NCBI RefSeq assembly: GCF_031877795.1
Contig: NC_133932.1
Span: 40,376,180 to 40,440,179 of the forward strand
Source of the DNA: Strix aluco
Taxonomy: Eukaryota; Chordata; Aves; Strigiformes; Strigidae
Direction of reading: 5' to 3'
DNA: 64,000 nt
Below the pieces are notes generated by a model. The model searched no databases. It was not told the DNA's origin and saw nothing but the letters and a program-made list of their open reading frames with translations. Within the stretch, counting starts at the first letter, position 1, and the number at the start of each line of letters is the position of its first letter. Both the position numbers and the translations under genes were made by a program. This document shows positions 45,758-57,331 of this stretch, one piece after another.

Positions 45758-48543
45758 ATGGGATCCAATGCTCGCCCCAGTCTTGAAATGGCTTTGAAAC
45801 AAGGTGACGGTTCTTCAGTGATCTCTCAGATGTCGCCATCCCTGAGCTTTTTGAGAAGCACTTTATATAAAAAAAAGTTCTACCACAGGATTTTCTTGCA
45901 TAAAGTCTGTTAAAAGAGTAACATTTTTTCCCCCCTTTTCAGTTCCTAGTCTAGTTCCTTGAGATTATTGGTAGGGAGAAAATGACTTGCATGGAAACAC
46001 CGATGTTTTTCAGTAAGAAATGTTGATTTTACTTCTGAATTACTAGGAGACAACAATCTGTTTTCTGGAATTGACAATGTCTTGAGACATTTACTACAGC
46101 TCAGTCATTAGAGTTCTGTTTGTGTATTTATAAATCTAGATGCAGCCTTCATCTTTTCAGGAAATGCAACAAAAATCTGGAGATAAGAGGTGGGTAATCA
46201 CCTCACCGTGAGCAGACGAATGAGCAGCATCTCAGACATGCTTGTAATAGCATACAATAGCAAATAGGTGACTGTGTGACTTGTTCAGTTATCCAAGGCA
46301 TCTGCACAAACCTTGGTAGATAATGAGCTGTGTTTATGGCTGAAGCCAATACTGTCAAGAAAACTGAAGTAACTGTTTTGCTGTCCCCACCTGGAAATGT
46401 TTGGTGTGTGCCCTTCTCACTGTCCAGGAATTCTCCTTTCAGCCCCCTGTTCTGTTCCTAATGGCTGGTTCTCTAAAGGTGGGAAGATAACAGCCCCCAA
46501 TTATAGTGTCTGGTAATGACAAGTTATATCTGCCAGGATGTACCTTGCAGGGTGCTGGAGATGTGGGAGAGGAAGGTGGACTCTGACTGCAAGGGGTCTG
46601 ACTTACCAACAAATGTGGAATGAGCAGCTGATACTTCTTACGGTTGCCTCCCTTCCTCTTTTCAGGCAACATTACGCTGATGATGTGATGTGACAGATCC
46701 ATGTCATGCGAGGTCAGTAGAAATATCTTTTCACCAAGATTAGTGCTCTGATGAAATTCTGGTGTCCTCAGGAAAGAAAGGAACATCTTGTGGCACAAAA
46801 AATGCAATTTAAACTCAGCTGTTTTGTGTTCTCTGTGGCGAAGACAGCCTCCTGCCATCACATCTCCTACGAGTCTTTCTCCATACACAGAGAATAGATA
46901 CTAAGATACTGTCTGTTGGGTAGATAAGCAGCCATGCGGGGACACGATGAGCTATGACGTGACCTGACATGTTGGCTATGTGCTGTCTGAGTGAGAAGCC
47001 AGTCTCGTCCTCTGTGAGTGCCGGGACAGAGAGTCTGTGGCCATGAATGACAGAGCCAGCCATGAGGGCAGCCGGTAGCCTTCACTTGGGCATTGCCTGA
47101 CTTGTGAGTGGTTGTCCTCGTGACGGTGTTAATGCTCTTTGGACACAGACCTGTTGTGTTGTGTTGTGCTATGTTGTGGAGCAGGCTTGCAAAAACGTGT
47201 CCTGTCTGCCCATTGAAACTCAAGGGGTGTTTTCTTCAAGTGCAGCAGCCAGGCTTTGGACAGCCTCGCCTCGTGTTGCTTTTCACTTTGCCAGCGAGGA
47301 ACAAGTTTCCAGCCTTGGGTTTTCATTAAGAAACCTATTGCTGAACAAGTCCTGTTTTAATGGAGTGGCATCTCAAAGAGTGTTACATTGTTAGAAAGCC
47401 TTCAGATGAAGCCTGGTGTCCTCTGGACCTCAGAGGATGGTAGCCAGCAGCTCTGTAACTGCTGTAGCTACAAACGTCTGCAACTGCTACAGTCGTGGCC
47501 TTTTAACACAGTAACAGAGGCTTACACTTTGTGTTATCAGGCACAAAGCATGGTTTTGTTTTTAATTGTCATTAATCTGGGAAACTGATCATTAGTGTAA
47601 TATGATTTCATGCTGTTTATTGAATGTAAATAGGTTAACATTATACACAGAAAGGATCTTTTCCTCTTCAAAAGCAATGAGCAACTCTGAAAAGAAAGGT
47701 AAATAATGCACAAAAAATGGATCTTCAAAGGAGAAAGGTGAAAGAGCTGTGTGTCCTTATGTCATGGGACAACCTGTGATTAACCCAAGTTATGGGCACT
47801 GTCAGTGTCGGTAAAATGTCAGAGAGAGAGAGAGGTGAAACACAGAGAAGGGGAGAGGAAGATGGAAGGGAAGGGACTCATCCAAATACTGAGACTAGCC
47901 AGATACACATTTGATGCTTTATTTCTGTAAAGAAAGCGTAAGACATTTTAGAAAGAAGGGCACGTGAAGAAATGCTAAGGACTGCCGACAGCCCGTACAA
48001 CGTATTCCAGCAAAGGCAAGGGCAATAGGCACACATCGGCCGTTCAGTCCGATTACAAACAAATCACTCTGTCAGTGCTCAGATTTGAGGCGGCTTTGTT
48101 TGCAGACGGCTGGGATGCCGGCAGTCATTTCCTAACGGCATTTAAAGAATCCTCTATTTATGAAGTGTTTTGGTTGCAGTATACCTTGGGACATCCGTGC
48201 AACGGAAGAGAGAATGGGGCACAACGTTGTATTGCAATGTGTTAGCAGAGGCTCTGAGTCTGTATCAAGCACTAGCAAAGAGAGAGCTGCGTGTACAACA
48301 GCACCATCGACTCCGGTTATTAACTCCGGACCGAATGCTGGTCGGCAGTTCTCAGTTAGCCACAGAGGCAGGTAAATGAATGGCAGGGAAACGGTGAGGA
48401 AGACCACACTGAGGTCTCGACATCTGACGTTTCTCCCTTTCGAGTACATAGGGGTTTTCTTTTTCCCCAAAATGATGTAGGGTTTTTTTTTCTCAGTCCC
48501 CTCAGTTTTGCCATAGTGCAGAGCTCCGAGCAGTTGGGAGTTT
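45758..48543. other. Intergenic DNA, copy B
   Basis: Counterpart of 8751-11506, with the extra 29-bp segment at 47659-47687 and the exon-like block at 48180-48371. No gene is confirmed. Confidence 0.5.
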
Positions 48544-48676
48544 AATTACTTAGGGCAGCACTTGCTGCGGGTGTCAAGTGAGGCTTTGGCCATGAAGAAA
48601 AGGTGGCGTTGCCTCTGAAACACTTCAGGTGCCAGCTGGGAGAGTCGCACCTGAATGTCCGTGCTCTGCTGAGTCC
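48544..48676 (+). repeat. 133-bp direct repeat, left flank of CR1, copy B
   Basis: Pairs with 50406-50538 around the copy B CR1, in the same arrangement as copy A. The structure was fixed before the 37-kb duplication. Confidence 0.9.
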
Positions 48677-50405
48677 TCATACGACCTGTGCTCCAGACCC
48701 TTCACCAGCTTCACTGCCCTTCTTTGGACACGCCCGAGTCATTCAATGTCCTTTTTGTAGTGAGGGGCGCAAAACTGAACCCAGTAATCGAGGTGCGGCC
48801 TCACCAGTGCCGAGTACAGGGTAAGATCACTTCCCTGTCCCTGCTGGCCACACTATTTCTGATACAAGCCAGGATGCCATTGGCCTTCTTGGCCACCTGG
48901 GCACACTGCTGGCTCATTCAGCCGGCTGTCAATCAACACCCCCAGGTCCCTCTCTGACTGACAGCTCTCCAGCCACTCCTCCCCAAGCCTGTAGCGCTGC
49001 TGGGGGTTGTTGTGGCCGAAGTGCTGAACCCGGCATTTGGCCTTATTGAAACTCCTACAGTTGGCCTTAGGCCATCGCTCCAGCCTGTCCAGGTCTCTCT
49101 GCAGAGCCTCCCTATCCTCGAGCAGATCAACACTCCCACCCAACTTGGTGTCGTCTGCAAACTTACTGAGGGTGCACTTGATCCCCTCCTCTAGATCATC
49201 AATAAAGATGTTAAACAGGAGTGGCCCCAAAACCGAGCCCTGGGGGACACCACTCGTGACCGGCCGCCAACCGGATTTAACTCCGTTCACCACAACTCTT
49301 TGGGCCCGGCCATCCAGCCAGTTTTTTACCCAGCAAAGCGTGTGCCCATCCAAGCCACGAGCAGCCACTTTCGCCAGGAGAATGCTGTGGGAAACGGTGT
49401 CAAAGGCCTTACTAAGTCAAGGTAGACAACATCCACAGCTTTTCCCTCATCCAATAAGCAGGTCGCCCTGTTGTAGAAGGAGATCAGGTTTGTCAAGCAG
49501 GACCTGCCTTTCATAAACCCATGCTGACTGGGCCTGATCATCTGGTTGTCCCGCACGTGTTGTAAGATGGTTCTCAGGATGAGCTGCTCCATCAGCTTCG
49601 CGGGCACCGACGTCAAGCTGACAGGCCTGTAATTTCCCGGATCATCCTTCCGACCCTTCTTATAGATGGGCGTCACATTGGCCAATTTCCAATCTGTCGG
49701 GACCTCCCCGGTCAGCCAGGACTGCTGGTAAATGCTGGAAAGCGGCTTGGCGAGCACCCCAGCCAACACCTTCAGCACCCTCGGGTGTATCCCGTCCAGT
49801 GCCATAGACTTGTGTGTGTCTATGTGATGCAGCAGGTCAGTGACTGTCTCCTCCTGGATTGTGGGAGGGTCGTTCTCCCAGTCTCTGTCTTCCGGCTGAG
49901 GAGGCTGGATTCCCTCAGTACAACTGGTCTTGTAATTAAAGACTGAGGCGAAGCAGGCATTAAGCACGTCAGCCTTTTCCTCATCACTCGTTGCCATGTT
50001 TCCTCCTGTGTCTAGCAGGGGATGGAGGCTCTCCCTGGTCTGTCTTTTGCTGTTGACGTGCTTACAGAAACATTTCTTGTTGTCATTGACTGCTGAAGCC
50101 CGATTCATTTCTATCTGGGCTTTAGAGCTCCTGATTTCCGCCCTGCATAGCCTCAGAGTGTCTTTGAAACATTGTGAGTGGCTAGCCGCTTCTTCCAAAG
50201 GCTGTAAACTCTCCTTTTCTCCCTGAGTTGCAGCCACAGCTCCCTGTTTAGCCAGGGTGGCGTTCTGTGTCGCCGGCTTCTCTTACAGCACCTGGGGACA
50301 GCCATTAAGACTTCCTTCTTAAAGAGTGTCCAGCCTTCCTGGACCTCTATACCCTTCAGGACCGTCTCCCAAGGGATTCTGTCATGCAGTTGCCTAAACA
50401 AGTCA
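48677..50405 (-). mobile_element. CR1 LINE ORF2 fragment, copy B
   Basis: Counterpart of 11640-13368, with the same truncations. Here the A-run at 49229-49232 has four A, so '[18 protein letters not shown]' runs in frame into 'SKFADD' (171-codon frame 48853-49368). A different A is missing at 49414-49415, which breaks the frame just after motif A begins ('VVYLD'). Each copy has therefore taken a different single-base frameshift. Confidence 0.95.
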
Positions 50406-50538
50406 AATTACTTAGGGCAGCACTTGCTGCAGGTATCAAGTGAGGCTTTGGCCGTGAAGAAAAGGTGGCGTTGCCTCTGAAACACTTCAGGTGCCAGCTG
50501 GGAGAGTCGCACCTGAATGTCCGTGCTCTGCTGACTCC
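50406..50538 (+). repeat. 133-bp direct repeat, right flank of CR1, copy B
   Basis: Partner of 48544-48676. Confidence 0.9.
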
Positions 50539-52831
50539 CGTGCAACCATTGCAAGACCTGCAGATCAGCCATGCCATTTCTTTCCCCGGTGGTGGCTGGC
50601 ACTTGTGTTTTCCCTTCTGAAAGGAGCTTGACCCCATCAGACATCACACAGGGCTGAAGTGTCGAAAGAAGAGAGGCCGTTTCAGTATTTGGAGCTTTGG
50701 GAAAAGCTGGTTTCAAAACTCCATTCATGACGGACGGACGGAAAAGGGTGTGTTTGCATCAGTCCAGAGAGAGCTGATCTGCAGGAGGAGGTGCAAGAAA
50801 GCCATATCTTATGTAGCTGATCTGGAGTTCTTAAGCTGTTGGAAACTGCAAGCTAGTCCTGTGTGAGCCCGAGTGATAAGAAAGGGTATTCTGCTGTGTG
50901 CTGCATACAAGTACTTGCAGCGACCAAAGAGCTGCAGCGGGTGTTCCCCGCTCGGACTCAGCAAGTTGGTTCAGCATCTCTCTGCCAGCTGTGAATAAAA
51001 ATGCAGTGGAGTAATTCAATGCTCCTGTCCGCTGCCCGTCTGCGTTTTTGTTTTAGAAATTATTTTCTCTTTCCTTCCTGAGCTTGACAGGTTTATGAGG
51101 TATGCAGCTGTATGCCAAGAGCAGGCCAATACTTTTCTGGAGTTTAGTTGCATTTTTGAAAGGTGCAGTGCTTCGTTCCTGCACACGTAAAGCAGTGCAG
51201 CTCTGCTGGCATGATCCACCTTCTTGACACACACTCGGAAGTGTCAAGGAAGTTGTGTGACAAGGGACCATTCTTTGCTTGCGTTCATCAATGTCTTTGT
51301 GTCATTTCTTTCAAATCCGTGGAGTCTGACAACATCCACGTTGGTTCGGCATCTCTCTGCCGAGAAGGAGTAGTTGTAAATAAAGCCTGGAGGGTTTTCG
51401 AGTCTGGAGCAGTCTGGCCAGCATGTCCCTCCTGTCCCTCCCAGACGACAGGCGCTGCCACGCGTAAGATGCTCCCTGTAATCTGAAGTTCCCATGCCAG
51501 CTCCCCAGCTGGGGAGATGTGCTGGCTGGTGGGCACTGGCTGAGGCAGCTGGGCAGTGAGCCAGCAAGGCCTCCTGCGAGGGCCGGGATGGCTCTGAAGG
51601 CGGCACGGGGCTGCTTCGGCTTAGTGGCGCGCAAGTGCAATCTGCTGTCCGGAGCAGAAGGGCACGGCGCCTCTCTCCTCGCCTCCGCCGAGGTGGTGCT
51701 GGGGTCGCCTCGTGCTCGTCGAAGCCCAGGCGTCAGAGCTCATCGGGGAGTCCAAGCAGCAAAAGTAGATGGGCACCTACAAGGGCAGAGTCAGCAAGCG
51801 CTGGTGAAACCATGAGGGCAGGAACAGGCGTGATTTTGTTCCCCGTTCTTTGGGAAGCCCTATGAAAAAGGGGTCGTTCCTGGCACCGGAGAGAGAAGCC
51901 TTAGTGGCAGCGACTCTGGTGTTGCTTTGGCCCCTTCTCAACACCTGCGATGCCCTCAGGGCGTGGCAAGTTGACAGAGATGTGCAGTGCCCCCTTGCCA
52001 GGCAGCAGGGCTCGGCAGGGAGCCCCCAGGGAGCTGCGATGGGGTCCTTCCCAAAACACGAGCAGCAGCAGCAGCCCTCACTGTCCCGTGCTAAAATGGC
52101 AGGCTGGCAGGCAAACAGCACTCTTTTTTTGATTTGTTATTGTGGCGGTTTTCTTTCTCTTCCGCCAGTTTTCTGAGGTGAAACATGAGCTTTTTCAGAA
52201 ATGCCAGTATCTCAGTGTGTACAGCTCTTTGGAACAACTCCTTACTGCGTCTTTGGGACTGAGGCAGCAGCAGCCAGCGCTAGGGTTGCCAGCTGGCATG
52301 GCCAGAAAAGAGGGACTTGGCCTCGTTCTGTAGGTAGCGGGTCAGGGAGCTCAAAACTGTGAGTCTCGTGCGCTTGCCAGGGTGCCTGCTCAGCCTCGCA
52401 CAAACAGAGCTTCAGCAAGTGCAAAATGAAACCTGCCACCGCTGGAGCGGTCTGTTTCTCCTGACCTACACGTTCTCCCAAGGGCAGGTGCGTGCTTCCT
52501 GTCTGGGGCCATCTCTGTGCACCTCGGAAAGATCTCCTATACTCAGAGCAGTGTTCAGAGCCTTTGAAAGATGGACAACAGGGTCTGCTACACACCTGGG
52601 CTCCCCCTTCATGTTGCCTGCTCGGATGCCCTCAGTTGCCCATCCCCGACAGCTCCGTATCCACCTTCCTCCTCTTGCTGCCGGGTGGCCCATCACTCCC
52701 CTCCGCACAGCCTGCTCTTCTCTTCAGGTGGTGTGAAGAGCCCGGCAACCTTTCCATTCAATAGTACGGTTAGACAGGTAAAGCCACGATAAACATGAAA
52801 CAATTCTGCTCTTCATCAAAGCTAGCTCATT
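50539..52831. other. 3' flank of RhoGAP gene, copy B
   Basis: Counterpart of 13502-15800, with R3 at 51019-51149 and a shorter (CAG)4 run at 52063-52074. No minus-strand polyadenylation signal is evident. Confidence 0.45.
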
Positions 52832-55800
52832 TTACCTCCTCTCCCCAGATGAGGTCTTTGGGTGTTCGCTTTCTGGGGCGACTGGAGGCACCTGCAATGG
52901 AAAGGGGGAAGGTCACAGGTGGCAAGGACCTACCTGCCCCGTTGCTACCTCAGCTCTGAAAGGCAGATCCCTTGGATGGGTTTGCGCAGCCCAACTGAGG
53001 CAGTTCTGGTGGGACCACCGCACAAAGTGCAAGGGCCAGCCTGCATCAGCCTTCCTCTGCGCTTTTGCAGAGCCACAGGTTGGTGGATGATCTGGGTTGT
53101 CCCTGCGGCGGCAGCAGTCCCCCGTTTTGAGGGGGGAGGCTTTGGTTGTCACGCTGTTTGTGGCCCCGACATACCTCTGCTGCCGGTGCTGGCGACTCCT
53201 CAGGCGATGTGCCGGCAAGCCCAGCCACCTCCTCCCCAAAGAGCTCCTCGTGATGGTCAATGAGGAACTCCACCAGCTGAGTCACCTGCACACAGCAAAC
53301 CACTGGTTTGCACCCGGGTGTGACAGCCTTTCCCACTGCTGTGCCTGGCTTCTGCGCAGCTGTGGGGCTGCTCTTGCTGGCAGCTGCCCCAAGAGCGTTT
53401 GCTGAAGAGAGGAGGCAGCCAGGTACCACTGAACAGCAAAGCTCGGGTGGGCCCAGAGGGCTGTAGCCGGCTGGTAAACAGAGCGTACCTTCCCCGTGGC
53501 CTGCACCAGGACGTCCAGGGGAAGGGTGTGCTCCTCAGCTGGGCTCAGGAGGTTTGGCCCCACACAGATGGCCAGGTTGCCGGCAGTCATCCTGCTGGTG
53601 GCCACGTTCCTGCTGATGGTTTGCAGGAGGGCCAGCAAGTGCTTGAGCAGGACGAGGTTGGCCTCGGGCAACTTGCTGGCCACCCTGAGGGAACAGGACC
53701 GCTATGTTAATGAACTAGACCTTGTCAACACATGTCTCCCAGGCTGATCTCACCCAAGCGCGCCCGAGGGAAGGCTCCCTGGCCACACCTGCTCTCCGGC
53801 AGAGGGCCCGCCTTCGCTGAGAGAGGGCCACCTCCCTCCTCCCTGCCTTCCCTTCTGGCAAGAGTCCCTTCGTGGAGCAACCCCCAGTGCCTGCGGGCAG
53901 CGCTCCGAGGAGAGAAGTGCTCTGCTGTGCCACTTGCCCCCAAAACCCGACGCCACGGCAGCAAGAGGTGGCTGGCAGAAAAAAGGGCTTTTTCAAGGAG
54001 GCCGTCGCTCTGCAGACCAGTGCCGGCCTGTGCCGGTGCCCGTGGAGCAGGCAGGCTGCTCGCCACACTTACTCTTTCAGTCCTGCCAGCTTCTCCTGCC
54101 TGCTGGTCTTCTGCAGGGCGCTCATCCACTCCTCGTAGAGATGTGCCTCGAGGAGCTTGGAGGGGATCTTGCGCAGGAAGTCCTGCAATGCCAAGGGATC
54201 CGGGTGAGGACTTGACCACCACCGCCAGGAGCACAGGCAGCATCCCTGGCACTGTGGCTGACGAGCAGGCGGCTGGGTTTTGGCTCCTGCTCTTGCAGGC
54301 GCCCAGCAGCAGCGATGGAGCTGGGAGCTGCCGGGCTCCAGGTCAGCAGGGTTCACCTTCAAGAGGACGGCCAGCACGCACGCAGGCTGGCTTTCGAGCC
54401 GGACCTCCGCTCCGGTGTCGAGGGCCTCCCGGAGCTCACGCAAGGCACGCTCGCTAGCTGCCAGCCGGAAGATCCCCTCCGTGGATGGCCCGTGCTGGTG
54501 CAGGAGAGCCAGCAGGTCCTGCGGGGGACAGAGGAGAAGAGTTGCTTGGCTGGAGACAGGCCCTGGGGCAGGTGAAGGTTTCTCAGGGCCAGGAGCGAGT
54601 GGGGATGGCTCCGCAGCTCTCCCTGGGGCGGGATGGAGGGGTGGCTGGAGGCTGGGGATGTGGGGAGGAGCCGGCTTTGTCCCTGAGTGCCAGCCGGGGT
54701 CCCTCTGCTTGGGATGCCCAGCTCTCCAGAGGAGCCAGCGGGGTGGGGCCTCCCTGGCCAGGCTTGCTTACCTGGATGGGCTGGGGCAGTGTGCCATCCT
54801 GGCTGCAGAGGGCTGCCAGGGGCCGGCCAAAGAGAGCCCCGCTGCCGGCAGAGCCCGACGGCCCAGGCGCCTCTGCAGCGGCCGAGGTCCCTCGCCGTGC
54901 AAAGGGCCAGGGCAGCCCCCTCCTCCTGCTGCGGCTCCCACCCGCTGTCAAGGGAAAGCAAGCAAAAACCCCTGCATGAGAGCCAGCAGATGAGTGCTCC
55001 CAGACCCTCTCAGTGCTGTCCCCCCACCGCCGAGCGCAAGGGAGAGGCATCGTTTGGTAACGAGGGGTCCTGGGGGCTCAGCTGTCTCCTGCACAGAGCG
55101 ATAGGGATGGACGTGCCCCGAGGGAAGGGCAGCAGCCCCCCTGCAGCGCGAGTGCCCGCCTGCCAGAGGAGGAGAGAAAGGCCGTCCTGCCCCCCTCTTC
55201 TCCAGACTCACCAGCCGAGGAGCCACGTCCACCTTTGCTGCCAGCAGGGACGGGTGGTGGCCGCTGCTCTGCACCCGCCTGCAAGAAATGCACTGTGCTC
55301 ACCGAGCAGCCGAGCAGCAGAAAGGGCCCCCGGTGAGCTGCGGCGGCCCCTGGCCACGTGTGAGAGAGAGGTGGGGACGGCCAAGATTGCACCCTGAAAG
55401 ATCCTGACCTTTGCCTGGCCCTCGACCAACCTCTCCAGGCTGCTGGCACGTACTGTCGCCACCTGGGCAAGGGGAAAAGAGCAGAAGGTGAGAAGCGATG
55501 TGCCTGATGCTGGGCTGGAGCAGCATGTGGGGGCAGAGCAGAGACAGGAGGGACACTCACTGCATTGCAGTGGCTGAGCTCCTTGATCAGGGGCTTGATG
55601 GAGGGCAGCTGGGTGACCCGGGCTCCCTCCACTCCTTCTGGTGTCCTGTGTATGGGAAAGGGGCAGAGAAAGAGCTGTGTGAGACCCAAGCTGCGTTTTC
55701 CCTCTCCTGCCAGCCCAGGGAGCACTTCCAAGCTGCCTCGAAGCAGCCGGGTGCCACGTGGCAGTCGAGCGGAGAGCAGCGGCAGTGGTGGGGCCAGGGC

Positions 55801-56812
55801 TGGGCAGGTGTTGGCTGGACACAGGCGGGCAAAGCAGCTCCGCCAGCTCTGCCTGCTCAAGAGCTGCCTGCAGCCACGGGGGCACCTCTCGCCAGCCTGG
55901 AGCATCCCCCGTGATGTGAGCACGGGCCTCCCAGGCCGAACTGCCAGGCCGGGCTTACCCTCGGAGTGCGCCGACCCAGAGCTCCTTCTGCGCCCGGGAG
56001 CTGCAGAAAGAGAAGAGAAGCAGCCTGAGTGCCCGCTGCTCCCCAGCCTGCGGGCAGAGGCGGGCGCTGGCACAGCCCTGCTCCGTGGGGACGGCCACAG
56101 AGGCAGGAGGAAGCCCCGTGGGGCAGGACAGAGGCGCTGCCCCGTCCTGCTGTGGGATGTGGCACCGAGACTCACCGGAAGGTCACGACGCAGGAGCCGC
56201 AGGGCCAGACGAGGACAAGGGAGCTGGTGGTCTTGCCTTCCTCCTCCTCAGGGCCATCACCGGCCGCCCCCATGCTGGTGCTCAGCACCTGCAGCTGGCC
56301 CAGGGCCAGGCAGAGCTGCGGGCGCGGGGTGCTGCCAGGTCTGCAGAGAGGAGCGGCAGGGAGTGACCTGGAGGTGGCCGAGCCCAGTGGCTCCCCTCTA
56401 CCGCCCACCTGTCACGGGCATGGCCGTGGGTGCCTCCAGCACCAGGGTGCCGGGGGCCTGGGGCTGCTCCTTGGGTGTCCCTGGCCTGGTGCCGGGGCCG
56501 GGGCTTGGCAGGAAAGGCAGTGGGGTTCTGCGAGTCTTACTTGGACTTGGCGATGACCAGGGTGTCCCTGAAGAGGAGGAGGTCCCTTTCCCTCGTCACA
56601 CGGCCCTGGGTCACCCGCACGCGCTGGCGCAGCAGCGGCTCGGGTGACCCCGGGACAGGCCCGCAGGGCTGCACGGGGTCAGGGTCGTCCCTGCAGAGCA
56701 GACGGCGTCGGGCATGAGCAAGGCGGCTGCTGCGGGGCCCGGCTGTGCCAGCGTGTCCCCGAGCCGCGGGGGGAGCTCACCTGGAGCCACGGCAGCAGTT
56801 CAGCTGGCCCAT
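52832..56812 (-). CDS. PH-RhoGAP protein, ARHGAP20/TAGAP-like (copy B), 13 exons
   Basis: Exact structural twin of the copy A gene, offset by 37031. Exons in coding order: 56781-56812, 56541-56690, 56176-56340, 55959-56000, 55561-55645, 55409-55462, 55212-55278, 54772-54944, 54357-54518, 54073-54182, 53489-53684, 53175-53285, 52832-52891. All splice sites are kept and the 468-residue frame is intact. The one coding change I find is GCC to ACC at codon 65 (Ala to Thr) in the PH-like region. Arg274, Lys310, Arg314 and Asn383 are unchanged. Introns carry several substitutions, for example near 54310, 54750 and 56050. Intact coding in both copies argues against decay, but the copies may simply be too young to have diverged. 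Confidence 0.9.
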
Positions 56813-57090
56813 CCCGCCGAGGACACCAGAAGTCTCAGGTAGCACACACTCTGGGGCTCCAATGGCCCGAGAAAGGCTGTCGAGGGGGTCTTAGCGCTCT
56901 GCAATGCTGCTCGGCGAGACCCCACTACGACTCTGTGCTGCAGGCACACTGTCGCTGCAGCACTGGGGCCGTTGCCGGGGCAGCGCCGGGTCAACACAGT
57001 GGGACATTGTGACCCCAACGGTGGTGCTGGGGGGTGCTGGGGGGGGCGGGGCACTGAGGGGCTCTCCCCAGGGTGGCCGTGCCTCTCTCG

Positions 57091-57331
57091 TCCGGGGGAG
57101 GCCACCTGGGCACAGCACTGCAGGCATGGCCTCACCAGCGCTGAGCAGAGGGAAGGCTCACCTCCCTCCAGCTGCCGGCAAGGCTTTGCCCAGTGCCGCC
57201 CAGGGTGCCGCTTGCTGCCGCCTTTGGGCAAGGGCACCTTGCTGGCTCCTGGTGAACTTGGTCTCCAGCAGGACCCCCAGGGCCTTTTCTGCCATGTTGC
57301 TTTCCAGCAGCTTTGTCCAGGTGCTTTTGGT
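57091..57331 (-). mobile_element. Short CR1 fragment upstream of RhoGAP copy B
   Basis: Counterpart of 20060-20300, the same degraded CR1 piece. Confidence 0.8.
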
